A stretch of 64,000 nt of DNA. Origin: Edolisoma coerulescens (taxonomy: Eukaryota; Chordata; Aves; Passeriformes; Campephagidae). Each line of letters starts with the position of its first letter. Position 1 is the first letter of the stretch. Positions 1 through 10,660 of this stretch are shown piece after piece. Made by a program: the position numbers and the translations under genes. Location of the stretch: positions 279,871 through 343,870 of the forward strand of contig VWZW01002571.1 of the NCBI GenBank assembly GCA_013397115.1, read 5' to 3'. The notes below the pieces were generated by a model that was given only the letters and a program-made list of their open reading frames with translations, was not told the origin of the DNA and ran no database searches.

Positions 1-879
1 CATCAATCCATCCTGCTCGTGTCCCACCTTTCCTCCCCTCCCGGCCTTGCCCTTTCCTGCCAGCTGTGCCTGGCTTGGGGCCTGTCCATGGCAGGGACCT
101 GCAGCCCTCCCCTGCAGCCCTTTCTGGAGGATGGGATGTGGCTCCAGGCAGCACTGGCCACGTGTCCATACTCACTCTCGGAGCTCCCCTGGCCAGGCAC
201 CACCATTATCTGCTTTGCCTCGGCTCTCAGAGCCTGCAGGCCAACACCCAGACCTTGGGCAGAGACCAATTCTTGTCCACCCCAGCCCATTTCACAGAAC
301 CCAAACCAGGTCACGGCCATTCAGGCTCAGGTTGTCATCAGCACCAAATTCTCTTCTCCAGCTCTTCAGCAAGACAAACTCTGAACTCACCTCCTTTGCC
401 TCTGTCTGGTAGAACAATCTGACTGTGATCAAGAATATCTGTAACACTTGCTCTCCCATCCATGCTCTGGAAGATAAGTTCTCCCATATCCACAGTTCCC
501 AGGATTACTCATTCCTCCTGGATGAGGCCTTCTAATTCTTCCATTTAATTGCTCATGTTCCTGGCATCAGTACAGAAATACTTGAACTGTTTCTGCCTGG
601 TCTTATCTGCGCTCTCAGCCGAGGAGGTGCCGTCCCCTTGCTGGCTGGAAGGGCTGCCTGACGTCGGTTTTTGGCAAGGTAGGAGCTCTCCCATTCCTCG
701 CTGCTCTCTGCTCTTCCTTTCTTGGTCGCCCTGCTCTTGCTGACATGATCGCCCTCCCGATGTGGAGGATGGATGTGGATTCGGCTTCTGGTGCAACCAA
801 GGCCAAGAAAGGAAACGCTCGGAGACGGCCCTGAGACCCATCCACAGGGAACATCACTGCTTATCTGACTTCCTCCTGA
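1..879. other. Non-coding stretch, no gene seen
   Basis: This stretch has mixed base composition and short open frames on both strands. None shows a plausible domain, splice pattern or codon signal. No repeat family was recognised with confidence, although 480-620 reads like a decayed interspersed repeat. Confidence 0.5.
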
Positions 880-1185
880 TAACCTCCTTTTAATATTATC
901 CACTGCAGACTCACCCTTCGCAAGTTCTTTATCCACTTTAATTCTGTGATCCCATCTTCTCTGGGTTAGCTAATAATTTCCCATGGGTGCTTTATCCGAT
1001 AGTTGCTTAAATCCAGACAGACACAACGCGGTGCAGAAAACCCAAGGATTGCTCAGTCCCTGACAAGCTGCCTTTGGAGAACCCATGCTGCCTTTTATTT
1101 TTCCATACATCTCACTAGCTTTATCTGTTGTCCAAAATAATATAAGCTCAAAAAACTTATGTATGACGCAGGCCAGACTATTTAC
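880..1185. repeat. Ancient L3/CR1-like LINE relic
   Basis: The block has phrases typical of old L3/CR1 elements: 'ctttatccgatagttgctt', then 'aaatccagacagac', then 'gagaacccatgctgcc'. These appear in the same order as in amniote L3 copies. It is heavily diverged and has no open frame. The family call rests on remembered repeat consensus, not an alignment. Confidence 0.45.
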
Positions 1186-1307
1186 CCTGCATTTATAGGG
1201 TGGTGGTGCAGTGCCTTGGACTGACTTGTGGCTCCAGTTCTGCTCCTTCACAAGAACTGCCTCCAACCTCATCGTTGTCCTACTTCTGTAAGTCCAGAGG
1301 AGGCCAC

Positions 1308-1446
1308 TGCACTGATCCAGGGCTGGAGCCCCTCTGGAGCCAGGCTGGGAGAGCTGGGGGGGGCTCACCTGGCGAGGAGAGGCTCCAGGGAGAGCTCAGA
1401 GCCCCTTCCAGGGCCTAAAGGGGCTCCAGGAGAGCTGGAGAGGGAC
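1308..1446 (+). repeat. CR1 LINE internal fragment, cut by a single N
   Basis: The sequence runs through the avian CR1 segment that normally lies just upstream of the 'gacaggacaag...gatattgggaaggaa' part. It stops at the single N at 1447, and the sequence after the N is unrelated. The 3' two thirds of the element, usually about 300 bases, is absent. Either the copy is truncated or the assembler dropped the rest. Confidence 0.7.
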
Positions 1447-1479
1447 NGTGAACCAACTCTTCCAGGACTCTGAGGCAGA

Positions 1480-2944
1480 GGTGAGCTGGTTCCTCACAAT
1501 CTCAGTGCTCTGAACTCTTGGAGCTTTCTGCTCACCCAGCCAGGGTCACTTTCATTTTCACACTGTCACTCCCCTATTCCATAAGAGCCTCCTCACCACC
1601 AGCAGTACTAAGGGCTTGGGCAGTTCCCTCCATCCTCCCATACTCACCCCAGACTCCCCTTGTCATAAATCCACTTGCCAGTTATGCCACCTTCAGCCCC
1701 AGAAGACTCGTTTCCAAATTTCCGAGGGAAATCACACATTTAAGAGCAACCCTCTGTGTACTAATCCTTTCCAGTGACTTCCTCATAAACTCAGCTCATC
1801 TCCCCACCTCCACTGTGCTCACTCCTTGCCCTTCACTGAAAACAACCCCAGAATTCCTCTGAAGGCCACCCAAGTGTCTCTTCTCTCTGCTCATCTCCCC
1901 CACCCTGGCCTGGACACACTCGGTGTGTGACAGCAGGAACCTGCCCAGCACTTGTCTCTGTCCCTCTTCGCCTGCTCTGTCCTCTCAGCCCGCTCTACCT
2001 GTCCCCTTTCACCCCCACCTCTGGTTCCTGGGTAACACTGCTGTATCTGTCTTTCTTCCTTTAGGACCAGCTGCTATCTTCTCTTTTATGGCCGACCCTC
2101 TGTTTCTCCTCCCCGAGCTTTGGGACACCAAACCACAGTCCCTGCTCCATTTTCTGTCCTTCTGCCTTCCTCCTCCTTTGCCCCTGCGTTTCTATGGAGG
2201 TTTCTGGGGGTGTCAATCCTTGTTCAGATCTTTTTACAGAGCAGTTCTCTGGTTTCTTTATGGTTCCTCCTTTCTCCTTTCCAAATTGTTCTAAATTTCC
2301 CATTTCACTCCACCATGGTGTCCAGCTGTTTCTCTGCTTTTGAGTCTCTTCTCGTGCTCTCTGACACAGCCCCACTTCACCTGCAGCACTGGGAGGACGA
2401 GGTGGGGCAGCTCTGGGATCAGAATTGGGAATGCTTTCCAGCTTCTCTCAGCCTCATCTCTGCTTTTCCTTTTCTGTGTGGCTGCGAGCGAGAGGGGAAT
2501 GAGCCCGTGTGACAACATGGCAAAGGCTGCACCACTGACCCTTCGCCACGAGCATCCCACTCACAAAAGAAAGGAACTGCAGGATGTGTTCAGCCACACA
2601 ACAGCTGGGATGCTGGAGAATGAGATATCCATTCCATTAAAAAGCTCAGAGATAAAATCCTCCTCTAGCGGCATTGTTATTTCCAGGAACACCTTAAAGA
2701 TGCTTTGATTTTCCTTTTCTTCTGTCCTTGTTATACAACAGCAGCAAGAGCAGCTCTCCTCACAAGCACCATTAGCTACTTAACACTCCAGTCAGAAGGA
2801 ATAAAACTTGGGTTTGTGGCTCTTCTTTGGGCCCAGCTCGTTGAGCTATTCAGGGATACACCAAAATCCCAGTGATATTCCAGCGCTGTAACCAAAAGGC
2901 TTTGGGGTGACCCAGTTGTGACCTTCTAGACCTGAAGAGGTTGA
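1480..2944. other. Pyrimidine-rich non-coding stretch
   Basis: From about 1,520 to 2,500 the + strand is strongly enriched in C and T, giving open frames on both strands with low-complexity Pro/Ser/Leu-rich translations. I see no splice-bounded exon, domain or named repeat. Confidence 0.45.
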
Positions 2945-3265
2945 TAAGAAAGATGGAAGGAGACTTTTTGCAAGGGCATATAAGTGACAGGACAAGGGGG
3001 AATGGCTTCTGACAGCCAGAGGGCGGGGTTAGGTGGGATATTGGGAAGGAATTGTTCTCTGGGAAGGTGGGCAGGCCCCGGCACAGGGTGCCCAGAGAAG
3101 CTGTGGCTGCCCCTGGATCCCTGGAAGTGCCCAAGGCCAGGCTGGACGGGGCTTGGAGCAACCTGGGATGGTGGAAGGTGTCCCTGCCCACGGCAGGGGG
3201 TGGCACAGGATGGTGTTTAAGGTCTCTTCCAACCTAAACCATTCTGTGATTCTCTGATTCCATCT
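2945..3265 (+). repeat. CR1 LINE 3' fragment
   Basis: This is a 5'-truncated copy running through the 3' UTR of an avian CR1. In order it has 'gacaggacaaggggg', 'gatattgggaaggaattg', 'ctgtggctgcccctggatcc', 'ggcttggagcaacctggga' and 'tcttccaacctaaaccattc', ending in a gattctctgattccat tail. The tail on the right shows + orientation. It contains none of the reverse transcriptase region. Confidence 0.92.
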
Positions 3266-4185
3266 CCACAGAAGCCACCATCGTGAGATGGTTTTGTCAG
3301 TCAGGACAATCACACTCACTTGTGGATTTCACCTGATTTCCTTTGTCTCTGGAGCAAAACAGGACACGTGAAGCGCAGGCTCCAAGCACATTACAGACAG
3401 GGCTCAGCAGAGCTGCCCTCCTGAGCCACCCAGTCCCAGAACAGTCATTTATTCTAGGAGATAACCACAAGGAACCCCATCCACAAGCCAGATTCCATCA
3501 GATGTAGAATTATGTTCACCTACAGACAAAGCAATGTCTCAAGCTCAGGATCAGTGAGACGCAGGCATCAGACCCAAAAAGTGCAGCACAAACCTTTCAG
3601 AGTGTCCCAGCAGTCGCTCATGTTGCCATTTTTCTGCCTCTTGCCTCCTGGCCCCTGGACTGCTTCGTAAAGAAGTTCCACAGTGAAACCAGCCAAAGTT
3701 GAGAATTTCCAAGAGATGTGAAAATAGCAGAATGCAAATTTTGTGGAGGCTTGAAATTTCAAGTGATTTACCGGTGTCAAAGCCGTAAAATCAATTTGGC
3801 AGGTGTTCACTGGTTAAAATTAGTTTTAACTGAAAGCTGGAGGCATTATTGTGGGAGTCTTTGAGCATTGTTGTGGATGCACAAGGCACAGGCAGGACTG
3901 CACACGGCGCGTGTGTCGTGGGGTGTAATCCTCCTGGAGCGCCTTGTAATGCTGTTTGTGCGGCTCGGGGAGCTCTGGGGGCTGAGGCCGTGGGGCTGGC
4001 ACCACAAACCAGCACTTGCAGAGGTTTTCTGGCATTTCCTCTGGCCCTGGGGAGGTCAGTGCCTGGGGGTCAGAGGCAGGTCCCATCCCAGTGTAGTGTT
4101 GGTGCCTTGGGTGGGCTCCCAGGATAAACCCAGCCAGAACAGCTGAATTCCAGGGCCAGTGAGGGGAAGAGACACCTGATTAACG
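3266..4185. other. Unique non-coding stretch, nothing recognised
   Basis: This is moderate-GC sequence between two CR1 copies. Short open frames exist on both strands but lack domain or splice support. Confidence 0.45.
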
Positions 4186-4490
4186 CATAAAATCATCGAA
4201 TCACAACATTCTTTAGGTTGGAGAAGACCTTTAAGGTCCTCAAGTCCAACCTCCCAAGGACCACCACTGTGTTCACCACTAAACCATGTCCCCAAGTGCC
4301 ACATCCACACGTTCCAGGGATGGGGACTTCCTGAAAGTGTTCAAAAAACCCTCCCAGGGGACTACCCTGGGCAGCCTGTGCTAATGCCCTACAACCCTTG
4401 CCATGAAAAAATATTTCCTGATATCCAAACTAAACCTCCCCTGGCAGGACTTGGGGACATTTCCTCTCGTCCTGTCCCATTCATAGGAAG
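4186..4490 (-). repeat. CR1 LINE 3' fragment, minus strand
   Basis: The left end is the reverse complement of a CR1 tail (aaaatcatcgaatcac...). It is followed by 'aggttggagaagaccttta', 'ccccaagtgccacatccaca', 'tgggcagcctgtgctaatgc', 'aaatatttcctgatatccaa' and 'cctctcgtcctgtcccatt'. That is the antisense order of an avian CR1 3' UTR. The 5' part fades into unique sequence near 4,490. Confidence 0.9.
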
Positions 4491-7055
4491 GCAGATGGGT
4501 TCTGCCCACAGCAGCTCCAGCAGCACTGGGAGTAGAGCTCATCCTGACCACCTCCTTGGCTTCTTTTCCCCTATCCACAGGGAGTAGGGTCATGTCTTCT
4601 GTCTCATTACTCTTTTTCCCAAGGAGCTGGAGAGATGCAGGGAGGGTTGGGGCAGCTGCGGAGGAGGGTGGTTGTGTTCTGCAGTGGTGGAAGGGGCTGT
4701 GAGAGCTGAGGGGAGATGAGTGTGAGCCTGGGTGCACATCCCACATTGGAGAAGGAGACCTCCTCCTTCATCCTGGCTCTTCAACCCTCACCAGCAGTGT
4801 CTGCCTCGGCAGTTCGCCCCCTCCCAGTACTCCAGAGCCCTCTCTCAGGCCCTCTTGGCTCTGGAGTCCCCTCCCAGGATCTGCTTCTCTATTGCCACGA
4901 CACAGGGCTGGCGGGATGTGTGTGCAGGAACGAGGATCCTGCAAAATCAGGCGAGAGGGGTGGACTGGCACAGCAGTCCAGGGGAGCACCGTGTCCCTGA
5001 TCAAACCCTCGTGAACAGAGAGGGGCCAGGCTCCAGCTGCCTGCCTTGCCCTTTCCTCAGGAGGAGATGCCATTTTGTGACAGTGCTGCTGCCACAGGAG
5101 AGCTGCTGCACAGCTCTCCCTGCACATCCCGCTTCTCTTGGAAAGCCACCACAGCCCGTGACCCTTGCTCGCCTGCACAGTCCTACTGTGCCCCTGCCTG
5201 CTGAAGTCCATCCCAACCAGGGACTCCCACAGGACTCATCCTCCCAGGAGACTCCAGAGAAATCCAGAAGAACCCAGGGTACAGCCCCCTGTGCATTCCA
5301 GCCTCCCAGTCTGCCCCACCAGTGCCATGGTGGGACACAGGATGCCCCCGCACCCTGCTGCACTGCAGGACCCCGCTCGACCCCGCTGCCCTGTGGGACC
5401 CCAGTGCCCTGTGACCTGTGCAGGACCCTGCCATACCACCACAGGCACCAGTGCCAGCAGTTCCTCTGCCACTCCCTCCTGTCCCCATCCCTCACACCCA
5501 GCTGGCAGTCCTGGAGCTGACATTATCCCCAAAGTCAGGGATTTTGGGAGCTGATGCTGGCAGCCAGGGTGGTCTCCCCTCCGTCACAGTGCTGGGTTGT
5601 GGTGAGAGCCCCGGGGCGCAGAGGAACAGCCCTCAGAAAGCAGGTGTTGAGTCCTTCAGCACATGGTGGAGGCAAAACATTGTGAACTCCATTGTGCCCA
5701 TCAAATCCTCCTGCTGTGTTCATGTCCGTCCTCCTCCCTGCCCTCTCGGCTTGTGGCTGGAAAGAAAACCTTTCCCACCTCTCCTGCTGTTGCTGTGCAG
5801 CGGGGCTGGAGCTGTGGGATGCCCTGGCAGTGGCTCTGTCACCAGGCTCAAACCCATGTCCCAGGTCAGCAACACCTGGGACTCCTCTGGGGGGATTCAC
5901 GGGTCTTTCACTTGAGCAGACCATTCTGGGGCTCCTCTCCGGCCCGAGACATCACCCAGTTCCCCAGACAGGACCCATTCCCAAAAGCTTTTGGGGATCA
6001 GAAGCTGCTCCAGGACCCCAGTCCCAAGGGAGAGGGGTCTGTGGAGCAAGGTGTCCCCAGGCCCAGGGCTCTGAGCTGGCTCTTCAGCAAGCGGCAGCAG
6101 GGCTGGACCAGCATCACTCCTGTCCTCACTCCGGGGTCAGCAATGAGTCCAGAGGGCAGGGCAGGGAGCCCTTCATCTTCCCTTTGGAAATTAAACAAGA
6201 AGCAGAAAGGGTTTGGTTTTCATTAATATTTTTCTTCAAAAGTTTTCTGGCTTCCCTTCCCCATCTTCTGCCAATATTTCTTCGAGGGGGCGGGCAGCGA
6301 GGAGCAGGGAACGTCTGGCAGCTTTTTGTTTTCAATTTGCACAAACCCATTCTGTGTGTGTGTTTTTTCTCTTTCTGGAAATTCTCTGCAGACAGGCACT
6401 TCCTGCAGAAATCATAATTTGCAAGGGAAAAATATCTAACAAACATGTTTTTTCCCTTTCGGTTTGTCCCGGGTCTGCAGAGCCCTGGGCTGGGCTTTGT
6501 GCTCCTGACCCTGTCGGGCCCCAGCCTCCAGTAACACCCAGCACTTTGCTCCCACGCCAGCCCAGCCTGTCCCACTCCCTCTGCCAGCCCAGCACAGCAT
6601 CTCCCTGGGCTGCCCCACCGCTCCTGTGGATTTGTTGAAGACCTGGAAGGAAGCTCCAAGTGCTGGGGTGGACAGGACTTTGGGGTTTGGCCAAGAGAGG
6701 GGTCATGCTGGTTGAGCTACACCAGCATGTCCTGTCCTGGTGGGGCAGTGACGTCCTGCCTTGGCAGAAGGCCGCTCCAGATGTTTTACCAGCTGTTCAC
6801 ATCTGGTTTTCTCCCTGCTCTTGGAGCTTTGGAGGTCAGGTAGGCAGCGATGGCCACAGCCGGGCAGGGGCACCTGGGAGGAGAGGGAGCACCCACAGCT
6901 CTCAGCCCCTGTGTGGGCTTTGGCCTCTGCCCAGCTGGGTCCCCTCTGATCCCCAAGCACCAGTCACACACTGGCCCATCCCAACCTGGACTTCCCTAGA
7001 CAAAGTTCCCGGTCCTGGAGTCTGGGCAGGCACGGGGGTAGCCAGGAGTGTGAGG
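4491..7055. other. GC-rich non-coding stretch with chance ORFs
   Basis: The region is GC-rich with few stop codons. This explains long open frames such as the 262-codon one at 4,732-5,520 on the + strand and overlapping antisense frames. Their translations are Pro/Ser/Cys/Gln-rich and low in complexity, partly from a short imprecise repeat of 'gaccccgctgccctgtggg' type around 5,360-5,430. No exon boundaries or known domains were found. Confidence 0.5.
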
Positions 7056-7300
7056 TTAAATAATTCATTCCACATAAATCTTTCCTAGAAACAATTTTTT
7101 TCTTCCCAGGGAGACACATTACCACCTCACACACACACAAACCTGACCAGGAATTATAAGAGTGCGTTTCTGCCGCGGCGAATGGGGCAGGGAGAAGGGA
7201 GAGGAGGGAAGGAATAAAATATAGATTCTTGAACTCAGACCTGGGAAGCGGCAAAGCATCAATCTTGTTAAAGGACTAGTGTGGACTCTCCAGCCAGCCC
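7056..7300. other. Possible conserved non-coding element
   Basis: This AT-rich islet sits in GC-rich surroundings. It holds homeodomain-type cores (taaataattcatt), a short CA run and 'gcatcaatcttgtta', and is free of recognisable repeats. The call rests on composition and motif density only; conservation cannot be tested here. Confidence 0.3.
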
Positions 7301-8199
7301 ACTTCATCCTGACTCCTGACAGGCCCCGATGATTTGTGCCTGCTCAGCAGAGGAGAAGTCCCATAACTCACCCACCGAGACGGCGTGGGATGGAAGCAGG
7401 AATGACTCACCACACCCCGCATCCTGCCGTGGCACCGGAGCTCCCTGCATGCCCACCACCCCTGCAGGCCCTGGGGCAGGCACAGGGTCCATCCCCACCC
7501 CACACCCCGGGGTGGCACAAAAGCCTTGGAGCATGGCAGGATTTGCTCAAAAATGGATGGTACTCGTGGTGTTTTTAGCCATTGCACAATCTGGATTATA
7601 AGAGTGGGGTGAAATTCCTGGATTGTCCCAATTTACTGTGCTGCTTGCCTGGAAAACAGGCACAGCAGCTGTCCCCTGTCTTGCCAGCCAGAAGGATTTG
7701 CTCTTTCCACCCAAGCCTCGCTGAAGCAGAGGAATCCTGCCACTGCTCCTGCCGGTGGCAGGTCGGGCCCGCGGGGCTCTGCGGAGATGTGCTGAGCATG
7801 GAGATCATCTCCGAGATGGACGGTACCTCTGCTCCGAGCCCTGCCCGCAGGCGCCGGAACTGAATGGTTGATTAGTGCAGAATCCCGAGCAAGGAGAGGA
7901 AATTCTCCCTGGAGCCCTGCCAGGCCAAGCCCGCATCCAAAAATACATCCTGCCGTCCTGCTCAGAGCCCAAAGGTTTTTGGAAGGGAGAGTGCAGCTGC
8001 TTCTCAGGCAAAAAATAACAGCAGCCCTGAGAGCCCCCCGTCCTCGTGAGCAGGGCTGGAGTCACTTTCAAATCACAGCGCTTATTCCAAAAGAGAGATG
8101 GGGAGAAGAGAAAGAAAAAGACACACATGCACCACCACGGATCTGGCAGGCAAACACAGCTCCAGGGCTTCTGTTTGCCCATCACAGGAAGATTTACTA

Positions 8200-8830
8200 G
8201 GGGAAAAAAATATAGGCTGATTAATTATGCAGCCGGTTTGGTCCATTATATCATAAAACCCAGCTGTGTAGGACAACCTTGGAGATGCTCCTCTCCAGCA
8301 TTATCTCAGCCTGGAACCAGGCGCCTGGAGCCAGGAGAAGCTGTCTCGGCACTGAGCGCTCGCCGCCGCGCCGAGCGATAGCGTCTTCCCAAACCCACCT
8401 TTTCCATTGGAGATTAGGAGTGCAGTGAACTTTGATACGGTACCAGTGCTAATTTCAATCGGCAGGCCCCTCGCTGGTGTCACCGGAGGCCTTGGGTTCA
8501 TTCAGAGAGCTGCGGCAGCGCGAGGGGAGGAGGGAAAACAGCCAAAGACTCTCCTTGAATATTAATGAAGCATCAAAGCTTTTAGCTGCATGGCCGTGTC
8601 TGAGCGCGACTGCTCTCCAGGGCTCTGCTATGTTTGGCACAATAAAGCCTCGGTAATTATTTCCAATAACTAATTTAGATTATCATTAGCCCCACATTGG
8701 AGGCACAGAGAATGCTGCCCTTTCAAACACTTGAACCACTGAGCCTCAAAAATAAAACGTTCGCTCTCTGCAAAGAGATCTTTGCCAGCTCTAATAAATT
8801 AGAATATATTTGTGTGCGTTAGCGCCTGTG
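8200..8830. promoter_or_regulatory. Candidate conserved enhancer-like block
   Basis: The block is repeat-free and AT-rich in GC-rich surroundings. It has TCF/LEF-type sites (CTTTGAT at 8,430-8,436 and ATCAAAG at 8,572-8,578) and a TGAACTTTG nuclear-receptor-like half-site at 8,426-8,434. Homeodomain cores are dense at 8,561-8,568 (ATTAATGA) and 8,653-8,690 (several TAAT/ATTA). No coding frame is convincing. This density and lack of decay resemble vertebrate developmental enhancers, but the function is inferred. Confidence 0.35.
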
Positions 8831-9546
8831 GTGGCTCCGGATAATGAGAGCAGGTTGTGTCTGGGAATGGAGGAGAAGGCGGCACCTCCCCTGCCCCCCG
8901 CCTCCTCCCGCTCCGCCAGCGCACATTCCTTCGGGCCCCAATTTGTCCCCATTATCCTCCCGGACCCCCCAACCCCAAATCACTCAGGCCTGGCAGCTGA
9001 CCCTGTCACAGCCAGTAATAACCCATAAATCATTCCACACCTTCAAAGAAAATTTCTGCATGGTGTTAACAGGCTCCTGTGCCCCAGCCCTGGCTGCCAG
9101 CCCCGTGCCCAGCTGGGCTCTGCATCCCAGGGCAGATGCTCTGCCCCAGCCCTGCTGCCTCTGCAGCCAGGGGGGCTCCAGCAGCTCTGCCCACACCTCT
9201 GCAGTGCCCAGGAAAAGCTCCCCAGCTCCTCAGCTGTCTGTGCTGTGGTCGTGGCCAGCCCTGGGCACAGCCAGCAGAGTCCCAGCACTGTGACCCCAAC
9301 ATCGTGGGGCTCTTCCAGCCGGCGGAGCAGCCCACACTGCACTGCCTGCACCACCTGCACTGCCTGCGCTGCCGGCTGCCGCCCACTGCACCGCCCTGGA
9401 GCAATCCCAGCCAGCAGGGATGTCCCAGGAGGAGGTGGGAATGTGGAACACATGCAACCGTCCAGCTGACCTCCAGCTGCCCCAAGACAAGGCAAAGCTC
9501 CCAGTGCCCACCCCAGAACCCACCCTGCACCCCTGCCTGCCTGTAA

Positions 9547-9722
9547 CTCCTGGCTCTGCCACTGCAGGGGCCTGGGGACCTTGGGTGGATCACTCCAGCT
9601 TTCACAGCCTCCGTTTCATCAACCATGTCATTAGGCTAATGATAATTAATGCCTGCAAAGGGCTTTATGCTCTTCAGCTGGAAGGTGATAGTGAAGGGTA
9701 AATTATTGTTATTACCATAAAC
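9547..9722 (+). repeat. MIR SINE relic
   Basis: The order of motifs follows the tRNA-derived MIR consensus. It starts with 'cctggctctgccact', then 'ggaccttgggtggatcactc', the core 'cagcctccgtttcatca', 'gataattaatgcctgcaaag', 'ggctttatg' and a 3' end rich in 'ttattgttatta'. Copies like this are well over 100 million years old and sparse in birds. It is diverged with small indels, and no activity is expected. Confidence 0.72.
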
Positions 9723-9984
9723 ACAGGGTACCTGCCACTTACTGGGGTGGGACCCGCTTTCTGACTTGCCTCAGCTCTTCTTGGATTGGGACCAGGGTCA
9801 GGCGTGGGCTTCGCTTCCTCTGTCGTTTCCAACTGAACCTGTGTTTGAGGCGGGCAGGACTCGAGTCTGAGGATTTTTCATGCAAAGTCTCAAAACAAAG
9901 GCTCCATTTATTCCATGGAAGCGTGCATGCTGAGCACTGCTGGGGTAGGATGGGAGAGGTTCCTTTGCCATCTCCATGCCCTGA

Positions 9985-10660
9985 TGGGCCGAGGCCAACT
10001 CTATGATGTTCAACAGGTTGATGTGCCAGGTCCTGAGCCTGGGTCCCAAAGCCCCAGGCAGCGCTCTGGACTGGGGGCAGAGTGGCTGGAAAGCTGCTCG
10101 GTGGGAAAAGACCTGCGGGTGCCGGTTGGCAGTGGCTGAACATGAGCCCAGGTGTGCCCAGGTGGCCAAGAAGGCCAATGGCACCTGGCCTGTACCAGCT
10201 ATGGTGCGTCCAGCAGAACCAGGGCTGTGACCATCCCCCTGTGCTGGGCGCTGGTGAGGCCATGCCTCAAGTGCTGTGTCCAGTTCTGGGCCCNGCAAAG
10301 GAGGCTCAGGGGGGCCCTTGTGGCTCTGCGCAACTCCCTGACAGGAGGGGGCAGCCGGGGGGGGGCGGGCTCTGCTCCCAGGGAACAGGGACAGGAGGAG
10401 AGGGAACGGCCTCAGGCTGGGCCAGGGGAGGGGCAGGTTGAATATTGGGAAAATTTCTTCACTGAGAGGGTGGTCAGGCATGGAACAGGCTGCCCATGGA
10501 TGTGGTGGAATCACCTGGAAGCGTTCAAAAGCCATATGGATGTGGCACTTGGGGACATGGGTTAGTGGTGGCCTGGACAGTGTTGAGGGAGCCGTTGGAC
10601 TCAAAGATCTTAGAGGTTTTTCCAACCTAACAACTCTGTGATTCCACGATTCTATCCCTG
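9985..10660 (+). repeat. Long CR1 LINE fragment with 3' end of ORF2, internally broken
   Basis: The left part (about 9,985-10,293) is the 3' end of CR1 ORF2. One frame reads FNRLMCQVL and a diverged Trp-Leu-Glu-Ser run, as in the C-terminal tail of the CR1 reverse transcriptase polyprotein, but it is interrupted by stops. The single N at 10,294 replaces roughly a hundred or more bases expected between 'cagttctgggccc' and 'aggaggctcagggg'. The 3' UTR then runs normally to a gattccacgattctat tail at about 10,655. It is a dead, 5'-truncated copy with a missing or collapsed middle. Confidence 0.9.

Noticed and set aside
4732..5520. 262-codon + frame
   Set aside because: GC-rich DNA with few stops, low-complexity translation, overlapping antisense frames of similar length, and no domain.
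9985..10293. ORF2 C-terminal reading frame as a live CR1 gene
   Set aside because: The copy is 5'-truncated, has stops and is broken by an N; it is a dead fragment.
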